From: Litorilituus lipolyticus
Lineage (GTDB): Bacteria; Pseudomonadota; Gammaproteobacteria; Enterobacterales; Alteromonadaceae
Assembly: GCF_006439335.1 (NCBI RefSeq)
Contig: NZ_SAWY01000009.1
Coordinates: forward strand, 1 to 64,000
DNA length: 64,000 bases
Direction: 5' to 3'
Of this stretch, positions 1-8,349 are shown piece by piece. Every line of letters begins with the position of its first letter. Position 1 is the stretch's first letter. Made by a program: the position numbers and the translations under genes. The notes beneath the pieces were generated by a model that was not told the DNA's origin, searched no databases, and was given only the letters and a program-made list of their open reading frames with translations.

Positions 1-1
1 C

Positions 2-241
2 ACAAACTGGAGTTGGTTGATGCGAGATGGTCAAATCAATCAAAGTTTACAGATTAATCGCATAGCAGATACGCAGTGGCAGATGGCTGATATGGCCGAT
101 TTTGATGGCGATGGTAAGGCTGATATTTTGTGGCGTAACCAAAGCAGTGGCTCTACTTATATGTACCTGATGAATGGCAATGCTATTGTTGGTCAGGGAG
201 ACTCTGAGGTGATTGAGATGGATTGGCGTTTAGTTAATTAA
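2..241 (+). CDS. C-terminal fragment of FG-GAP/VCBS repeat protein
   Basis: The reading frame is already open at the window edge, so only the last 79 residues are visible and the true start lies upstream. The fragment contains a calcium-binding FG-GAP motif (DFDGDGKADILWRN) and a second half-repeat ending in YMYLMNG. This is the usual texture of secreted beta-propeller FG-GAP/VCBS proteins. By family these are exported and act in adhesion or extracellular binding, but the specific role cannot be read from the tail. The stop is TAA at 239-241. A 255-base gap separates it from the glycan genes, so it is probably not part of that operon. Confidence 0.8.
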   Translation, partial: TNWSWLMRDGQINQSLQINRIADTQWQMADMADFDGDGKADILWRNQSSGSTYMYLMNGNAIVGQGDSEVIEMDWRLVN

Positions 242-496
242 TAACTCATTTGTAGTTTATAGAAGGCTTATAATTTTTTATAGGTTCATTTTGGCTTGAA
301 GTGTTAATATGTGTTTATTAGATTTGTTTTATTGATAATTTATTACTGCCTTTTACCGGCTTAAGTGTGATAGCAGATAAACTACAAAGTGATTTATTAT
401 CTATGCTCACTCCTTGTTGTGGGAAGATTACACTTTGTCGGTAATAGCGCATTATTATCAATTGAATAATAAGTATAACAGTAGAGAAGGTTGTAA

Positions 497-973
497 ATGT
501 TAAAGACGAAAAGTAGTGTTGCTATAGTTGCATCAGCTCTTGCTATATTGTTCATGGTGTTTTTATTAAATTATAACTCGCAAGAACAATCTGTTACCTC
601 ATATGAGCCTATAAAAAATGAGCAAAGTGAACAGGCGGTGGTGAGTCGATTATCTCCTATAAAAGAGCACGATGTTGAGGCTGAAAAGCGTTCATCTGTT
701 AGTGATAAATTAGATATTTCCCTACCTAAAACTGAGTATGTCTTGCCACAGAAAAATTCCCCAGTTGATATTATGGGGGGATTTTATGATGAAACAGCCC
801 AAGCACCTGAATCAGAAGCGGAGCAAAATCAGAAAACAGGGGATATTGGCTTTTATGACCCTGATGCACTAGCTCCAGAATTTGGTTTTGAGAATGTTCC
901 TTTAGGTGAAGGTCCGAAAGTTATGGACCTAAATAAAAAGAAGAAAAAAAATAAAGGCAAAGAACAAGATTAA
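497..973 (+). CDS. Small membrane-anchored protein with internal GFYD repeat, unknown function
   Basis: I do not recognise a family. Residues 8-26 form one hydrophobic segment after a short basic N-terminus (MLKTK), so the protein is a signal-anchored (type II) or weakly cleaved exported protein. The rest is acidic and low in complexity. A motif occurs twice (GGFYDETAQAPE and IGFYDPDALAPE), about 35 residues apart. The C-terminus is strongly basic (KKKKKNKGK) and is encoded by an A-rich stretch with an 8-A run. The stop TAA shares one base with the ATG of the following glycosyltransferase, which suggests translational coupling and a job linked to the glycan operon. Function is unassigned. Confidence 0.7.
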   Translation: MLKTKSSVAIVASALAILFMVFLLNYNSQEQSVTSYEPIKNEQSEQAVVSRLSPIKEHDVEAEKRSSVSDKLDISLPKTEYVLPQKNSPVDIMGGFYDETAQAPESEAEQNQKTGDIGFYDPDALAPEFGFENVPLGEGPKVMDLNKKKKKNKGKEQD

Positions 974-2088
974 TGAAGAAAAAGATATTATTTATTGTAA
1001 ATGTCGACTGGTTTTTTGTTTCTCATCGTTTACCAATTGCTTTAGCTGCAATAAAGTGTGGTTACGAGGTACATCTTAGCTGCGCTGTCACGGATAAAGG
1101 AAAGGAATTAGAGTCATTAGGTATCTTTTTGCACCCACTTTCTTTGTCCCGCAGCGGCGTTGGTATATTTAATGAGTTAATAGCTTTGAAACAGCTATAT
1201 TCTGTAGTTAAGTCCGTAAAACCAAATATAGTGCATTCAGTTACAATTAAGCCTGTGTTATACGGAAATATTGTTGCGCGTATCTTAAGGGTTCCTGTTA
1301 GGGTTTCTTCTATATCCGGACTTGGTTATGTATTTATTGCTGCTGGTTTTAAAGCAAGAATCTTTAGAGCATTTATTTCCACCTTTTATAAAGTTGCTCT
1401 TGGAGGCATTACATCCGTAATATTTCAAAACACATCAGATAGAGATATATTAAAGAAGTTAGGTGTTATTAACTCTGAACAAGAGGTCTTTATTAGAGGC
1501 TCTGGTGTGAATTTAGACTTATATCCAGTTACTAATGAACCAGAAGGTACGCCCGTTGTAATGCTTGTGGCAAGATTGCTAATTGATAAAGGTGTAAATG
1601 AGTTTATTTCTGCTAGCAAAATAATGAAATCTAATGTGTCCAATATTAGGATGGTATTAGTCGGTGATACTGATTTAGAAAATCCTAAATCGATTGCTCC
1701 CAAGGAACTTGATAAATGGGTATCGAGCGGGATTGTGGAGCATTGGGGGTATAGCTATGATGTTGCTCAAACTATGTCAAAAGCCAATATTGTTGTGTTA
1801 CCTTCTTATCGCGAAGGTTTACCCAAATCTTTAATTGAGGCTGCTGCTTGTGGTCGAGCTGTTATTACAACCGATGTGCCTGGTTGTAGGGATGCAATTG
1901 AAGTTAATAAAACAGGCTTATTAGTACCTGTTAAAAAAGATAAACCATTAGCCGATGCTATTTTACAATTAATTAATGATGACGAGTTAAGAAAGCAATT
2001 TGCTATTAATGGTAGAGCTCTTGCAGAACAGGCGTTTGATATTAATGATGTAATTAAAAAGCATTTAGATATATATAATCAAATATAA
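973..2088 (+). CDS. Glycosyltransferase family 4 (GT-B fold)
   Basis: Predicted cytoplasmic retaining glycosyltransferase that adds a sugar from a nucleotide donor to a polyprenyl-linked intermediate. The N-terminal acceptor domain opens with KILFIVNVDWFFVSHRLP, as in PglA/WbpH-like enzymes. The C-terminal donor domain begins near residue 195 (VVMLVARLLIDKGV) and carries the GT4 EX7E motif, E281 to E289, in REGLPKSLIEAAACG. At 371 residues it has normal length for the family. It is coupled by TAATG to the small gene upstream and followed after nine bases by an epimerase/reductase, then a PglC-like transferase. That order fits assembly of the first sugars of a surface glycan. Donor and acceptor are unknown. 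Confidence 0.9.
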   Translation: MKKKILFIVNVDWFFVSHRLPIALAAIKCGYEVHLSCAVTDKGKELESLGIFLHPLSLSRSGVGIFNELIALKQLYSVVKSVKPNIVHSVTIKPVLYGNIVARILRVPVRVSSISGLGYVFIAAGFKARIFRAFISTFYKVALGGITSVIFQNTSDRDILKKLGVINSEQEVFIRGSGVNLDLYPVTNEPEGTPVVMLVARLLIDKGVNEFISASKIMKSNVSNIRMVLVGDTDLENPKSIAPKELDKWVSSGIVEHWGYSYDVAQTMSKANIVVLPSYREGLPKSLIEAAACGRAVITTDVPGCRDAIEVNKTGLLVPVKKDKPLADAILQLINDDELRKQFAINGRALAEQAFDINDVIKKHLDIYNQI

Positions 2089-2097
2089 GGTGTTTTT

Positions 2098-3045
2098 TTG
2101 AGTATTTTAGTCACCGGCGTAACCGGTTTTTTAGGTAGCCAATTATTTGCACATTTAAAAAACAATGGGTATTCATTAAAGGCAATGTTACGCGCTAAAA
2201 ATGACTTGTTTCTGGGGGGGGTTATTGTTCCTACTATAGGCCCGAAAAGTGATTTTTCACAGGTTTTTACTGGCTGTGAAGTTGTTATTCACTGCGCCGC
2301 TCGTGTACATGTAATGAATGATAATTCTTCCAACCCCCTAGAGTCTTTCCGTGAAATAAATACATATGGTACGCTGAATTTAGCTCAACAGGCTGCTGAT
2401 GCTGGAATAAAACGTTTTATTTTTATTAGTACAATTAAAGTTAATGGCGAATTTACTGAACTGGGTAAACCTTTTAAACCTAATGATAATTATATAACTT
2501 CAGATCCTTATGGCTTAAGCAAATATGAAGCCGAAGTAGGGTTACGCAAAATTGCACAAAAAACAGGTATGGAGGTGGTTATAATCCGCCCTCCTCTAGT
2601 TTATGGGGTAGGTGTTAAAGCAAATTTTGCATCTCTATTAAAGCTCACTGTAAAAGGCATACCTTTACCATTAGGCGGAATTAAACAAAACAAACGCAGT
2701 TTAGTTGCTATTGAAAACCTCGTTGATTTAATAGAAACTTGTATTGACCACCCTAAGGCTGCTAATCAAATATTTTTAGTCTCTGATGACGATGATATTT
2801 CTACAACCCACTTACTGAAATCTATGGCTGAAGCTTTAAATGTATCAAGTAAGTTGATACCAATTCCAGCATCATGGATTACTATAGTCGCAAATTTAGT
2901 TGGGAAACCAGCGATATCTCAGCGGTTATGTGGGTCTTTACAAGTTGATATAAGCCAAACTAAAAGCTTACTAGGTTGGAAGCCTCCCTTTAGTCACAGT
3001 CATTGCATGAAAAAAATAGCGGACAATTTTTTGGAATCTAACTAA
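2098..3045 (+). CDS. WbpV-type NAD-dependent sugar epimerase/reductase (extended SDR)
   Basis: Extended short-chain dehydrogenase with a Rossmann glycine motif at residues 6-13 (TGVTGFLG), a catalytic Ser/Thr near 111 and Y138/K142 (YGLSK). Segments such as AARVHVMND, FISTIKVNGE and VIIRPPLVYG resemble WbpV/WreV-like enzymes. These reduce UDP-4-keto-6-deoxy-HexNAc to UDP-QuiNAc or related sugars. A WbpM-like 4,6-dehydratase that would make the substrate is encoded at 28182-30146. Translation starts at TTG, with AAGG at 2087-2090 and seven bases of spacing. An 8-G run inside codons 39-41 (2214-2221) is unusual in this AT-rich DNA and could slip. A UDP-hexose 4-epimerase activity cannot be excluded. 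Confidence 0.85.
   Translation: MSILVTGVTGFLGSQLFAHLKNNGYSLKAMLRAKNDLFLGGVIVPTIGPKSDFSQVFTGCEVVIHCAARVHVMNDNSSNPLESFREINTYGTLNLAQQAADAGIKRFIFISTIKVNGEFTELGKPFKPNDNYITSDPYGLSKYEAEVGLRKIAQKTGMEVVIIRPPLVYGVGVKANFASLLKLTVKGIPLPLGGIKQNKRSLVAIENLVDLIETCIDHPKAANQIFLVSDDDDISTTHLLKSMAEALNVSSKLIPIPASWITIVANLVGKPAISQRLCGSLQVDISQTKSLLGWKPPFSHSHCMKKIADNFLESN
2214..2221 (+). repeat. Poly-G(8) tract inside the SDR gene
   Basis: Eight consecutive G residues span the codons for Leu39-Gly40-Gly41 of the WbpV-like gene. It is the longest G run I noticed in the window. A one-base change would frameshift the protein near residue 40, so this is a candidate slipped-strand (phase-variation) site. No variation is shown by a single sequence. 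Confidence 0.6.
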
Positions 3046-3302
3046 ATATTTATACAATCTATTATTTTCACCCTAAATGGATTTTAAAACAGATAAATAA
3101 CTGGAGAATTGATGAATTTATGCAGTTAATGCTAATAAACTTTTAATACTGTTAGCCTGTAACTCACTTCAAAATTCAAAATGTTTTATCATTGCTTGAA
3201 GGTATGTTGCGTGTATAATCTCATTAATTAATTCTGGTGAGCTATTCCGTAATTTATGCGTAGAGCTTTTCTCAGTAATACCCTAATAAAATAGAAGAAT
3301 TT

Positions 3303-3866
3303 ATGAATAACACCTTAACCCGTACACTTGATTTTCTGATGGCTTTCTTTGGCTTGATTATAACTTTTCCTATTTTACTCATTGTGAGCGTTATTGGTTA
3401 TTTTGATACAGGCTCACCTATTTTTGTTCAACAACGTGTTGGCAAAAATAAAAAACCATTTAATTTAATTAAGTTTCGTACAATGACAGTCGATACTAAA
3501 TCAGTTGCAAGTCATCTTGCTAACTCTGCCTCAATTACAGGGTTAGGAAAGTTTCTACGTAAAAGCAAAATAGATGAATTACCACAGTTAATAAATGTAT
3601 TAAAAGGTGAAATGAGCTTTGTGGGGCCTCGTCCTAATTTGTTTAACCAAGAAGAGCTGATTAATGAACGCAGTAGCCGTAATGTATATAGTGTGCTTCC
3701 AGGAATAACTGGCCTGGCACAAGTTAATAATATAGATATGTCTTCTCCAAAATTATTAGCAGAAACAGATCAAGAAATGATAAAAAGCATTACAGTTAAA
3801 AATTATTTTAAATATATCATTCAAACAGCTACAGGTAGTGGGAGTGGTGATGCTGTAAATCACTAA
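3303..3866 (+). CDS. PglC-like polyprenyl-phosphate phosphosugar transferase (initiating enzyme)
   Basis: Monotopic bacterial sugar transferase (PF02397). It transfers a sugar-1-phosphate from a UDP-sugar to undecaprenyl phosphate, the first membrane step of glycan assembly. Residues 9-32 form the re-entrant hydrophobic helix with an internal proline. The family signatures are QQRVGKNKKPFNLIKFRTM (44-62), the catalytic dyad D91-E92 in KIDELPQLINVLKGE, VGPRP (107-111) and PGITGLAQ (133-140). At 187 residues it is the small PglC type, without the extra membrane domain of WbaP. The adjacent WbpV-like enzyme suggests a UDP-QuiNAc-like substrate, by inference. It starts at ATG, with AGAAG a few bases upstream. 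Confidence 0.93.
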   Translation: MNNTLTRTLDFLMAFFGLIITFPILLIVSVIGYFDTGSPIFVQQRVGKNKKPFNLIKFRTMTVDTKSVASHLANSASITGLGKFLRKSKIDELPQLINVLKGEMSFVGPRPNLFNQEELINERSSRNVYSVLPGITGLAQVNNIDMSSPKLLAETDQEMIKSITVKNYFKYIIQTATGSGSGDAVNH

Positions 3867-4079
3867 TTTTAATGTTTTCCTAGTGAATTCATTAACAGGC
3901 AATTAAGTTGGTTTATGGTACCAAGAATAGACGTGATATTTGAAAAGTCTTAAATCATTAAATCAATAAAAAGTGAATATGTAGTCACAAATGTCTCTTC
4001 ATGATAGAAAGTCAAAGAAAAGTAAAAATATACTTTTTATGATGTAGATTGGAATATTTTTAATTAAGAAGAGAATTAA

Positions 4080-4451
4080 ATGGGTTATTTCTATATCTTA
4101 GGAACCATCATTTTTACTGTGTATGGACAGATTGTCCTAAAATGGAGAGTCAACAAAGTAGCAGACTTTCCAGAACAATTTTCAGAACAATTAATTTTTC
4201 TATTTAAATTACTATTAGACCCATGGATTTTTAGCGGTTTGTTTGCAGCATTTGTCGCCTCATTTTTCTGGATAGCTGCAATGACAAAGTTTGAAGTTAG
4301 TTACGCATACCCTCTAATTGTTGGTGGTTTAGCTATTCTTACAAGTATATTCGCTGTTATTTTTTTAAAGGAATCATATAGTCTTTTAAAAGCTACGGGA
4401 TTACTTTTTATTATTATTGGCGTTTATTTTTTGAGTGAAAATTCCCTATGA
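4080..4451 (+). CDS. Small four-helix SMR/EamA-type transporter, ArnE/ArnF-like flippase subunit
   Basis: A 123-residue protein made almost entirely of four hydrophobic segments (about 2-22, 42-66, 72-92 and 98-118). The helix-1 motif GQIVLKWRVNK and a Tyr/Pro-rich SYAYPLIVG segment are typical of small multidrug-resistance-like carriers. Within glycan loci this family includes ArnE/ArnF, which move undecaprenyl-phosphate-aminoarabinose across the inner membrane. Its stop overlaps the next ATG (ATGA), and the operon continues with a methyltransferase, an ArnB/WecE-family aminotransferase and a GT-C-like protein. Moving a polyprenyl-phosphate-linked amino sugar is therefore a plausible role. 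No second subunit is seen, so it may act as a homodimer. Confidence 0.8.
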   Translation: MGYFYILGTIIFTVYGQIVLKWRVNKVADFPEQFSEQLIFLFKLLLDPWIFSGLFAAFVASFFWIAAMTKFEVSYAYPLIVGGLAILTSIFAVIFLKESYSLLKATGLLFIIIGVYFLSENSL

Positions 4452-5263
4452 TCATTAGAGAGTTTAAAGTCATGGATGGGGTAAAGGTTTTTGATAGTCA
4501 TATCACCGAAGATCATGATGACTATAATTCTCAAGGCTTAGATAGCCTTTATAAAGTAGAAGAAAAGCACTTTTGGTTTATTGCACGAAAAGAGTTTATT
4601 TATCAACAAATGAATAAAGTACTCCCCAAAGCGATAAATATTATTGAAGTTGGTGCTGGAACTGGAAATGTATCAAGATATTTAAAGAAAAATGGGTATC
4701 AAAATATTTCTATCGGTGAAATGCATATGAGTGGGTTAAAATATGCAAAAAGCTACGGAATGCAATCATGCTACCAATTCAACCTTTTACAAACTCCGTT
4801 TGAAAATGAATTTGATACAATTTGCATGTTTGATGTTATCGAGCATATAAAAGATGACGATCTAGCTCTTCAAAATGCCTCTAAAAGCCTAACAAAAAAT
4901 GGTTACTTAGTATTGACTGTACCAGCGCATATGTGGCTATGGAATAGAGATGATGCTATCGCTGGACATAAACGAAGGTACACCAAAAAAGAGCTAATTA
5001 ATAAGCTTACAAGCAATGGATTTGAAATTACAAATGCAAGCTATTTCTTTATGAGTATTGTTCCGTTGCTTTATTTGAGGGCCATTTTAAATAGGGACGA
5101 CAATTCTATTGTTACTAACAAAGAGGTTAATGTAAACATCACAATAAATCCCATAATAAACAGCGTTCTACTTTTTATTTCAAGGGTTGAAAATAAACTA
5201 AATAGCTTGTTAGTAAACTTATTTGGTGGAAGTTTATTTATCATAGCTAGGAAAGTTAGATGA
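4448..5263 (+). CDS. Class I SAM-dependent methyltransferase
   Basis: Rossmann-fold methyltransferase with SAM-binding motif I at residues 67-73 (EVGAGTG), an acidic residue after strand 2 (IGEMHMSG) and a motif II region FDVIEHI (128-134). The LTVPAHMWLWNRDDAIAGHKRRY segment that follows is typical of glycan-locus methyltransferases. The C-terminal third contains two hydrophobic stretches (SYFFMSIVPLLYL and LFGGSLFIIA), which suggests membrane association near a lipid-linked substrate. It is joined by four-base ATGA overlaps to the ArnE-like gene before it and to wecE after it. It probably methylates a sugar or lipid-linked sugar made by this operon. The acceptor atom is unknown. Confidence 0.85.
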   Translation: MIIREFKVMDGVKVFDSHITEDHDDYNSQGLDSLYKVEEKHFWFIARKEFIYQQMNKVLPKAINIIEVGAGTGNVSRYLKKNGYQNISIGEMHMSGLKYAKSYGMQSCYQFNLLQTPFENEFDTICMFDVIEHIKDDDLALQNASKSLTKNGYLVLTVPAHMWLWNRDDAIAGHKRRYTKKELINKLTSNGFEITNASYFFMSIVPLLYLRAILNRDDNSIVTNKEVNVNITINPIINSVLLFISRVENKLNSLLVNLFGGSLFIIARKVR

Positions 5264-6414
5264 CAAAAATTCCATTCAATAAGCCTACCCTCACAGGAAA
5301 TGAGGAAAAATTTATCATTGAATCCATCAATAGCTCCAAAATATCAGGTGATGGACCTTTTACAATGAAATGTCAGCGATGGTTTGAAGAAAAGCTACAA
5401 TGTAAAAAAGTCCTGTTAACAACTTCATGTACTCATGCCCTTGAAATGACAGCCATTCTTTTGAATATACAAGAAGGCGATGAGGTTATTATGCCGTCAT
5501 ATACATTTGTATCTACAGCAAATGCTTTTGTGATGCGTGGTGCAAAAATTGTCTTCGTTGACATTCGTCCAGATACTATGAATATGGATGAAAGTAAAAT
5601 TGAAGCTGTTATTACAGAAAAAACAAAAGTCATCGTGCCTGTACATTATGCTGGTGTTGCATGTGATATGGATACCATTATGGCTATTTCTGATAGATAT
5701 GGTCTCTTTGTGGTTGAAGATGCAGCGCAAGGAATGTTGAGCTCTTATAATGGGAAGCCTCTTGGTACTATAGGACATTTCGGTACATTCAGTTTTCATG
5801 AAACAAAAAATTACACCTCGGCAGGAGAAGGTGGATTGCTCATTATTAATGATGAAAACTTCATTGAGCGTGCAGAAGTCATCCGTGAGAAAGGAACAAA
5901 CCGAAGTCAGTTTTTCAGAGGGATGGTTAATAAGTATTCATGGGTTGATATAGGTAGTTCGTACCTTATGAATGATGTTAGTGCTGCTTATCTTTGGGGG
6001 CAGTTGGAACTCGCAGACAAAATAAAAACTAATAGACTTAACAGTTGGTTTTTTTATTTTAAGCGTTTGAAAGAGCTTAAAATCAAAGGGGATATTGAAT
6101 TGCCTGTTATACCTGATGAGTGTGAACAAAACGGACATATATTTTACATTAAGGTAAAAGATTTGATAACTAGAGCCGCATTACTAGATGCTTTTAAGTA
6201 TAAAGGTATTTTGGCTGTATTTCATTATATTCCGTTGCACTCTTCTCCTGCAGGTATCGAGTTTGAAACATGTATTCTTGAAGACATTTATACAACTAAA
6301 GAAAGTGAAAAGCTAATACGTTTACCTTTGTATTACAACATCAGTAATGAGGATAAAGAAAGAGTAGTGGAGGTTTTGTGTGAGTTTTATAGAGAGAAAC
6401 GCAAAAACTATTGA
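5260..6414 (+). CDS. wecE: dTDP-4-amino-4,6-dideoxygalactose transaminase (WecE/RffA type)
   Basis: PLP-dependent DegT/DnrJ/EryC1/StrS aminotransferase. WecE converts dTDP-4-keto-6-deoxyglucose and glutamate to dTDP-Fuc4N. The sequence matches E. coli WecE closely across its length, including VKVLLT-like SCTHALEM, GDEVIMPSYTFVSTANAF, VPVHYAGVACDMDTI and REKGTNRSQFFRG. The Schiff-base lysine is K183 in SFHETKNYT. It overlaps both neighbours: ATGA with the methyltransferase, and 35 bases with the GT-C-like gene. No rmlA or rmlB is present here, so dTDP-4-keto-6-deoxyglucose must come from elsewhere. The product would feed the acetyltransferase at 9887-10564 and the lipid-linked transfer machinery nearby. 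Confidence 0.93.
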   Translation: MTKIPFNKPTLTGNEEKFIIESINSSKISGDGPFTMKCQRWFEEKLQCKKVLLTTSCTHALEMTAILLNIQEGDEVIMPSYTFVSTANAFVMRGAKIVFVDIRPDTMNMDESKIEAVITEKTKVIVPVHYAGVACDMDTIMAISDRYGLFVVEDAAQGMLSSYNGKPLGTIGHFGTFSFHETKNYTSAGEGGLLIINDENFIERAEVIREKGTNRSQFFRGMVNKYSWVDIGSSYLMNDVSAAYLWGQLELADKIKTNRLNSWFFYFKRLKELKIKGDIELPVIPDECEQNGHIFYIKVKDLITRAALLDAFKYKGILAVFHYIPLHSSPAGIEFETCILEDIYTTKESEKLIRLPLYYNISNEDKERVVEVLCEFYREKRKNY

Positions 6415-8125
6415 AACATTTCTATTTGGTTTTATTGTTTTTTACCCTTGGTACTTTGTAGGAAATGGTGTCGATTTAACTGATACAGGTTTTTGGTTAA
6501 CCTATTATAAAAATTTTTTTGATACACCTGAGTCCGCAATCAATGCCTTCCCTGTATGGTTTAGTTTAATTATAGGATCTGTTACCAACTTTTTGTTGGG
6601 GGGGTTTGGTGTATTTGGTTTTAATATTGCTCAAATTATTACAATGTACTTATCATTGTATTTTATATATCGGCTACTTAGGAGTTACACATCCAAATTA
6701 TTTTTATTGATATTACTTAGCGTTACCATAGTTTTTGTCAATATAGATGCATCAACCGTCGTTAATTATGATGCGTTAACAGCATTATTCTATCTAATGG
6801 CTATTTATTTTATTTATATCGGGTTGTCAGAGAGGAAAAATCGATATTTATTAATTTCAGGTGTTGTCATTGGTTTAAATATATTTATCAGACTTCCCAA
6901 TTTGTTAGGTTTGATTCTAATTATTTCAATCCTATATTTTGACTACATATCAAACAGTCTTAATGTTAATACAGTAAAAAGAATTAGCTGGGTCTTCTTT
7001 GGTTGCTTAATTACTGTGGTTGCCGTTTTGGGCTTTATGAAATTTATAGGACACTTTGATTTTTATTTGGATGGGTTGAGTAAGTTATTAGAGAAGTCGA
7101 GAGATTCATCACAAGGTCACAAAGTGAGCTCTTTGCTCCAAAGTTTTATATCTGATTACGTTTACGCTATCAAAGAAGGAGCCTTTCTTACTCTATGTTT
7201 ACTTTTAATAGCATGGTGTTGTCAGGTTTGTGCTTTTAAAAAAGTTTTATTTTCAATTGTAGTTTTCTTGACCTCAGTATTGATAGCTTTATATCTAATG
7301 AAAATAAGTAATATCTTTGATAACCATAATTATTACTATCTAGATAAAGGAATTTTTGGTGTTTATTATATCCTTCTTGGATTTGTTCTTTTTAAAACAT
7401 CTAAGAGTATGCCTGACTTCTCTACTATCGCATTGCTTTCTTTATTAATAACTGTCTTAATTCCATTAGGATCGAATACAAGTTTGCGTAAGGCTATATC
7501 TGGTATGTATATTGGGTTGCCTGTCATATTGATTTATCTCAACCTGGTTAAATCTTTGAATGTCCGTTTGATTATTCTCAATAACTCAACAGTCAAATAT
7601 TTAAGGATTTGTTTGCTAAGTTCAATAGCTATATTTTCTCTTATAACATCAACACTTTATTTTGCCTCATATTGTGATAGTCGTAAAAAACATCAAATGC
7701 TTACTAGTATTGAACACCCATTATTAAAGTTTAAATATACTACTCCACAAAGAGCAGATGTATTGACAAATGTCTTAAATGCTTTGAAATCTATAGAGAA
7801 AAATTATGAGTACATGTTTACATTTGGACGTATTCCTTTATTGCAGTATTTAAGTGACAAAAAACAATATATAGATAACCCTAATCCTTTGTTTGAATCG
7901 TCGAATAAAATAGAAATAAAACTAAAAGAAGCTTCTGAAGTTAAAAGTTTACCTATAGTAGTATCAGCAAAGACTGACACTTCAAGGAAGGAATGGCCAG
8001 TTGAGTCAAATAGAGTATCCAGTAACCCTGCTATGAATGATGTCATTCAACAGTTTTTAGAAAAAAATAATTACGTTATTTACTGGGAAAGTGATGATTT
8101 TAAAATATTAGTGCCCGGTAATTGA
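6380..8125 (+). CDS. Polytopic membrane protein, putative GT-C glycosyltransferase
   Basis: A 581-residue inner-membrane protein with roughly 11-13 hydrophobic helices up to about residue 440, then a soluble, probably periplasmic domain of about 130 residues. After the first helix comes an acidic loop (GVDLTDTGFWLTYY). GT-C enzymes such as ArnT and PMT keep a catalytic Asp in the matching first loop. No closer family is recognised. It starts at GTG inside wecE, with GGAGG at 6369-6373 and six bases of spacing, so translation is probably coupled. The context suggests transfer of a polyprenyl-phosphate-linked sugar to a glycan in the periplasm. A 7-G run lies at 6598-6604. The assignment rests on topology and context. 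Confidence 0.7.
   Translation: MSFIERNAKTIETFLFGFIVFYPWYFVGNGVDLTDTGFWLTYYKNFFDTPESAINAFPVWFSLIIGSVTNFLLGGFGVFGFNIAQIITMYLSLYFIYRLLRSYTSKLFLLILLSVTIVFVNIDASTVVNYDALTALFYLMAIYFIYIGLSERKNRYLLISGVVIGLNIFIRLPNLLGLILIISILYFDYISNSLNVNTVKRISWVFFGCLITVVAVLGFMKFIGHFDFYLDGLSKLLEKSRDSSQGHKVSSLLQSFISDYVYAIKEGAFLTLCLLLIAWCCQVCAFKKVLFSIVVFLTSVLIALYLMKISNIFDNHNYYYLDKGIFGVYYILLGFVLFKTSKSMPDFSTIALLSLLITVLIPLGSNTSLRKAISGMYIGLPVILIYLNLVKSLNVRLIILNNSTVKYLRICLLSSIAIFSLITSTLYFASYCDSRKKHQMLTSIEHPLLKFKYTTPQRADVLTNVLNALKSIEKNYEYMFTFGRIPLLQYLSDKKQYIDNPNPLFESSNKIEIKLKEASEVKSLPIVVSAKTDTSRKEWPVESNRVSSNPAMNDVIQQFLEKNNYVIYWESDDFKILVPGN
6598..6604 (+). repeat. Poly-G(7) tract in the GT-C-like gene
   Basis: Seven consecutive G residues encode part of LLGGFG in the second hydrophobic region of the membrane protein. 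Like the 8-G run at 2214-2221 it is a candidate slippage site. The evidence is only the run itself. Confidence 0.45.
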
Positions 8126-8349
8126 TAGCTTTTTAAAAACGGTTAATAGAACCATATTTTTGTAATGTTAGTTTTCGTTGCCGAAGTCATGATAGTGCTT
8201 AGTTCCACATACTTTAATGATAGTATTGTGAGTAAAGTTTATAAACTGAGCATATCAATCGACTAATGCTAGAGTGTTTTATGTAGGAAACGTGTTTAGA
8301 TGTTGTAGCTGTATAAATATGAGCTATTTTCTGTTTAAATGGGGTCGAT

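Noticed and set aside
4018-4037. AAAAGTA/TACTTTT hairpin before the ArnE-like gene
   Set aside because: Short AT-only stem in AT-rich DNA; expected by chance.
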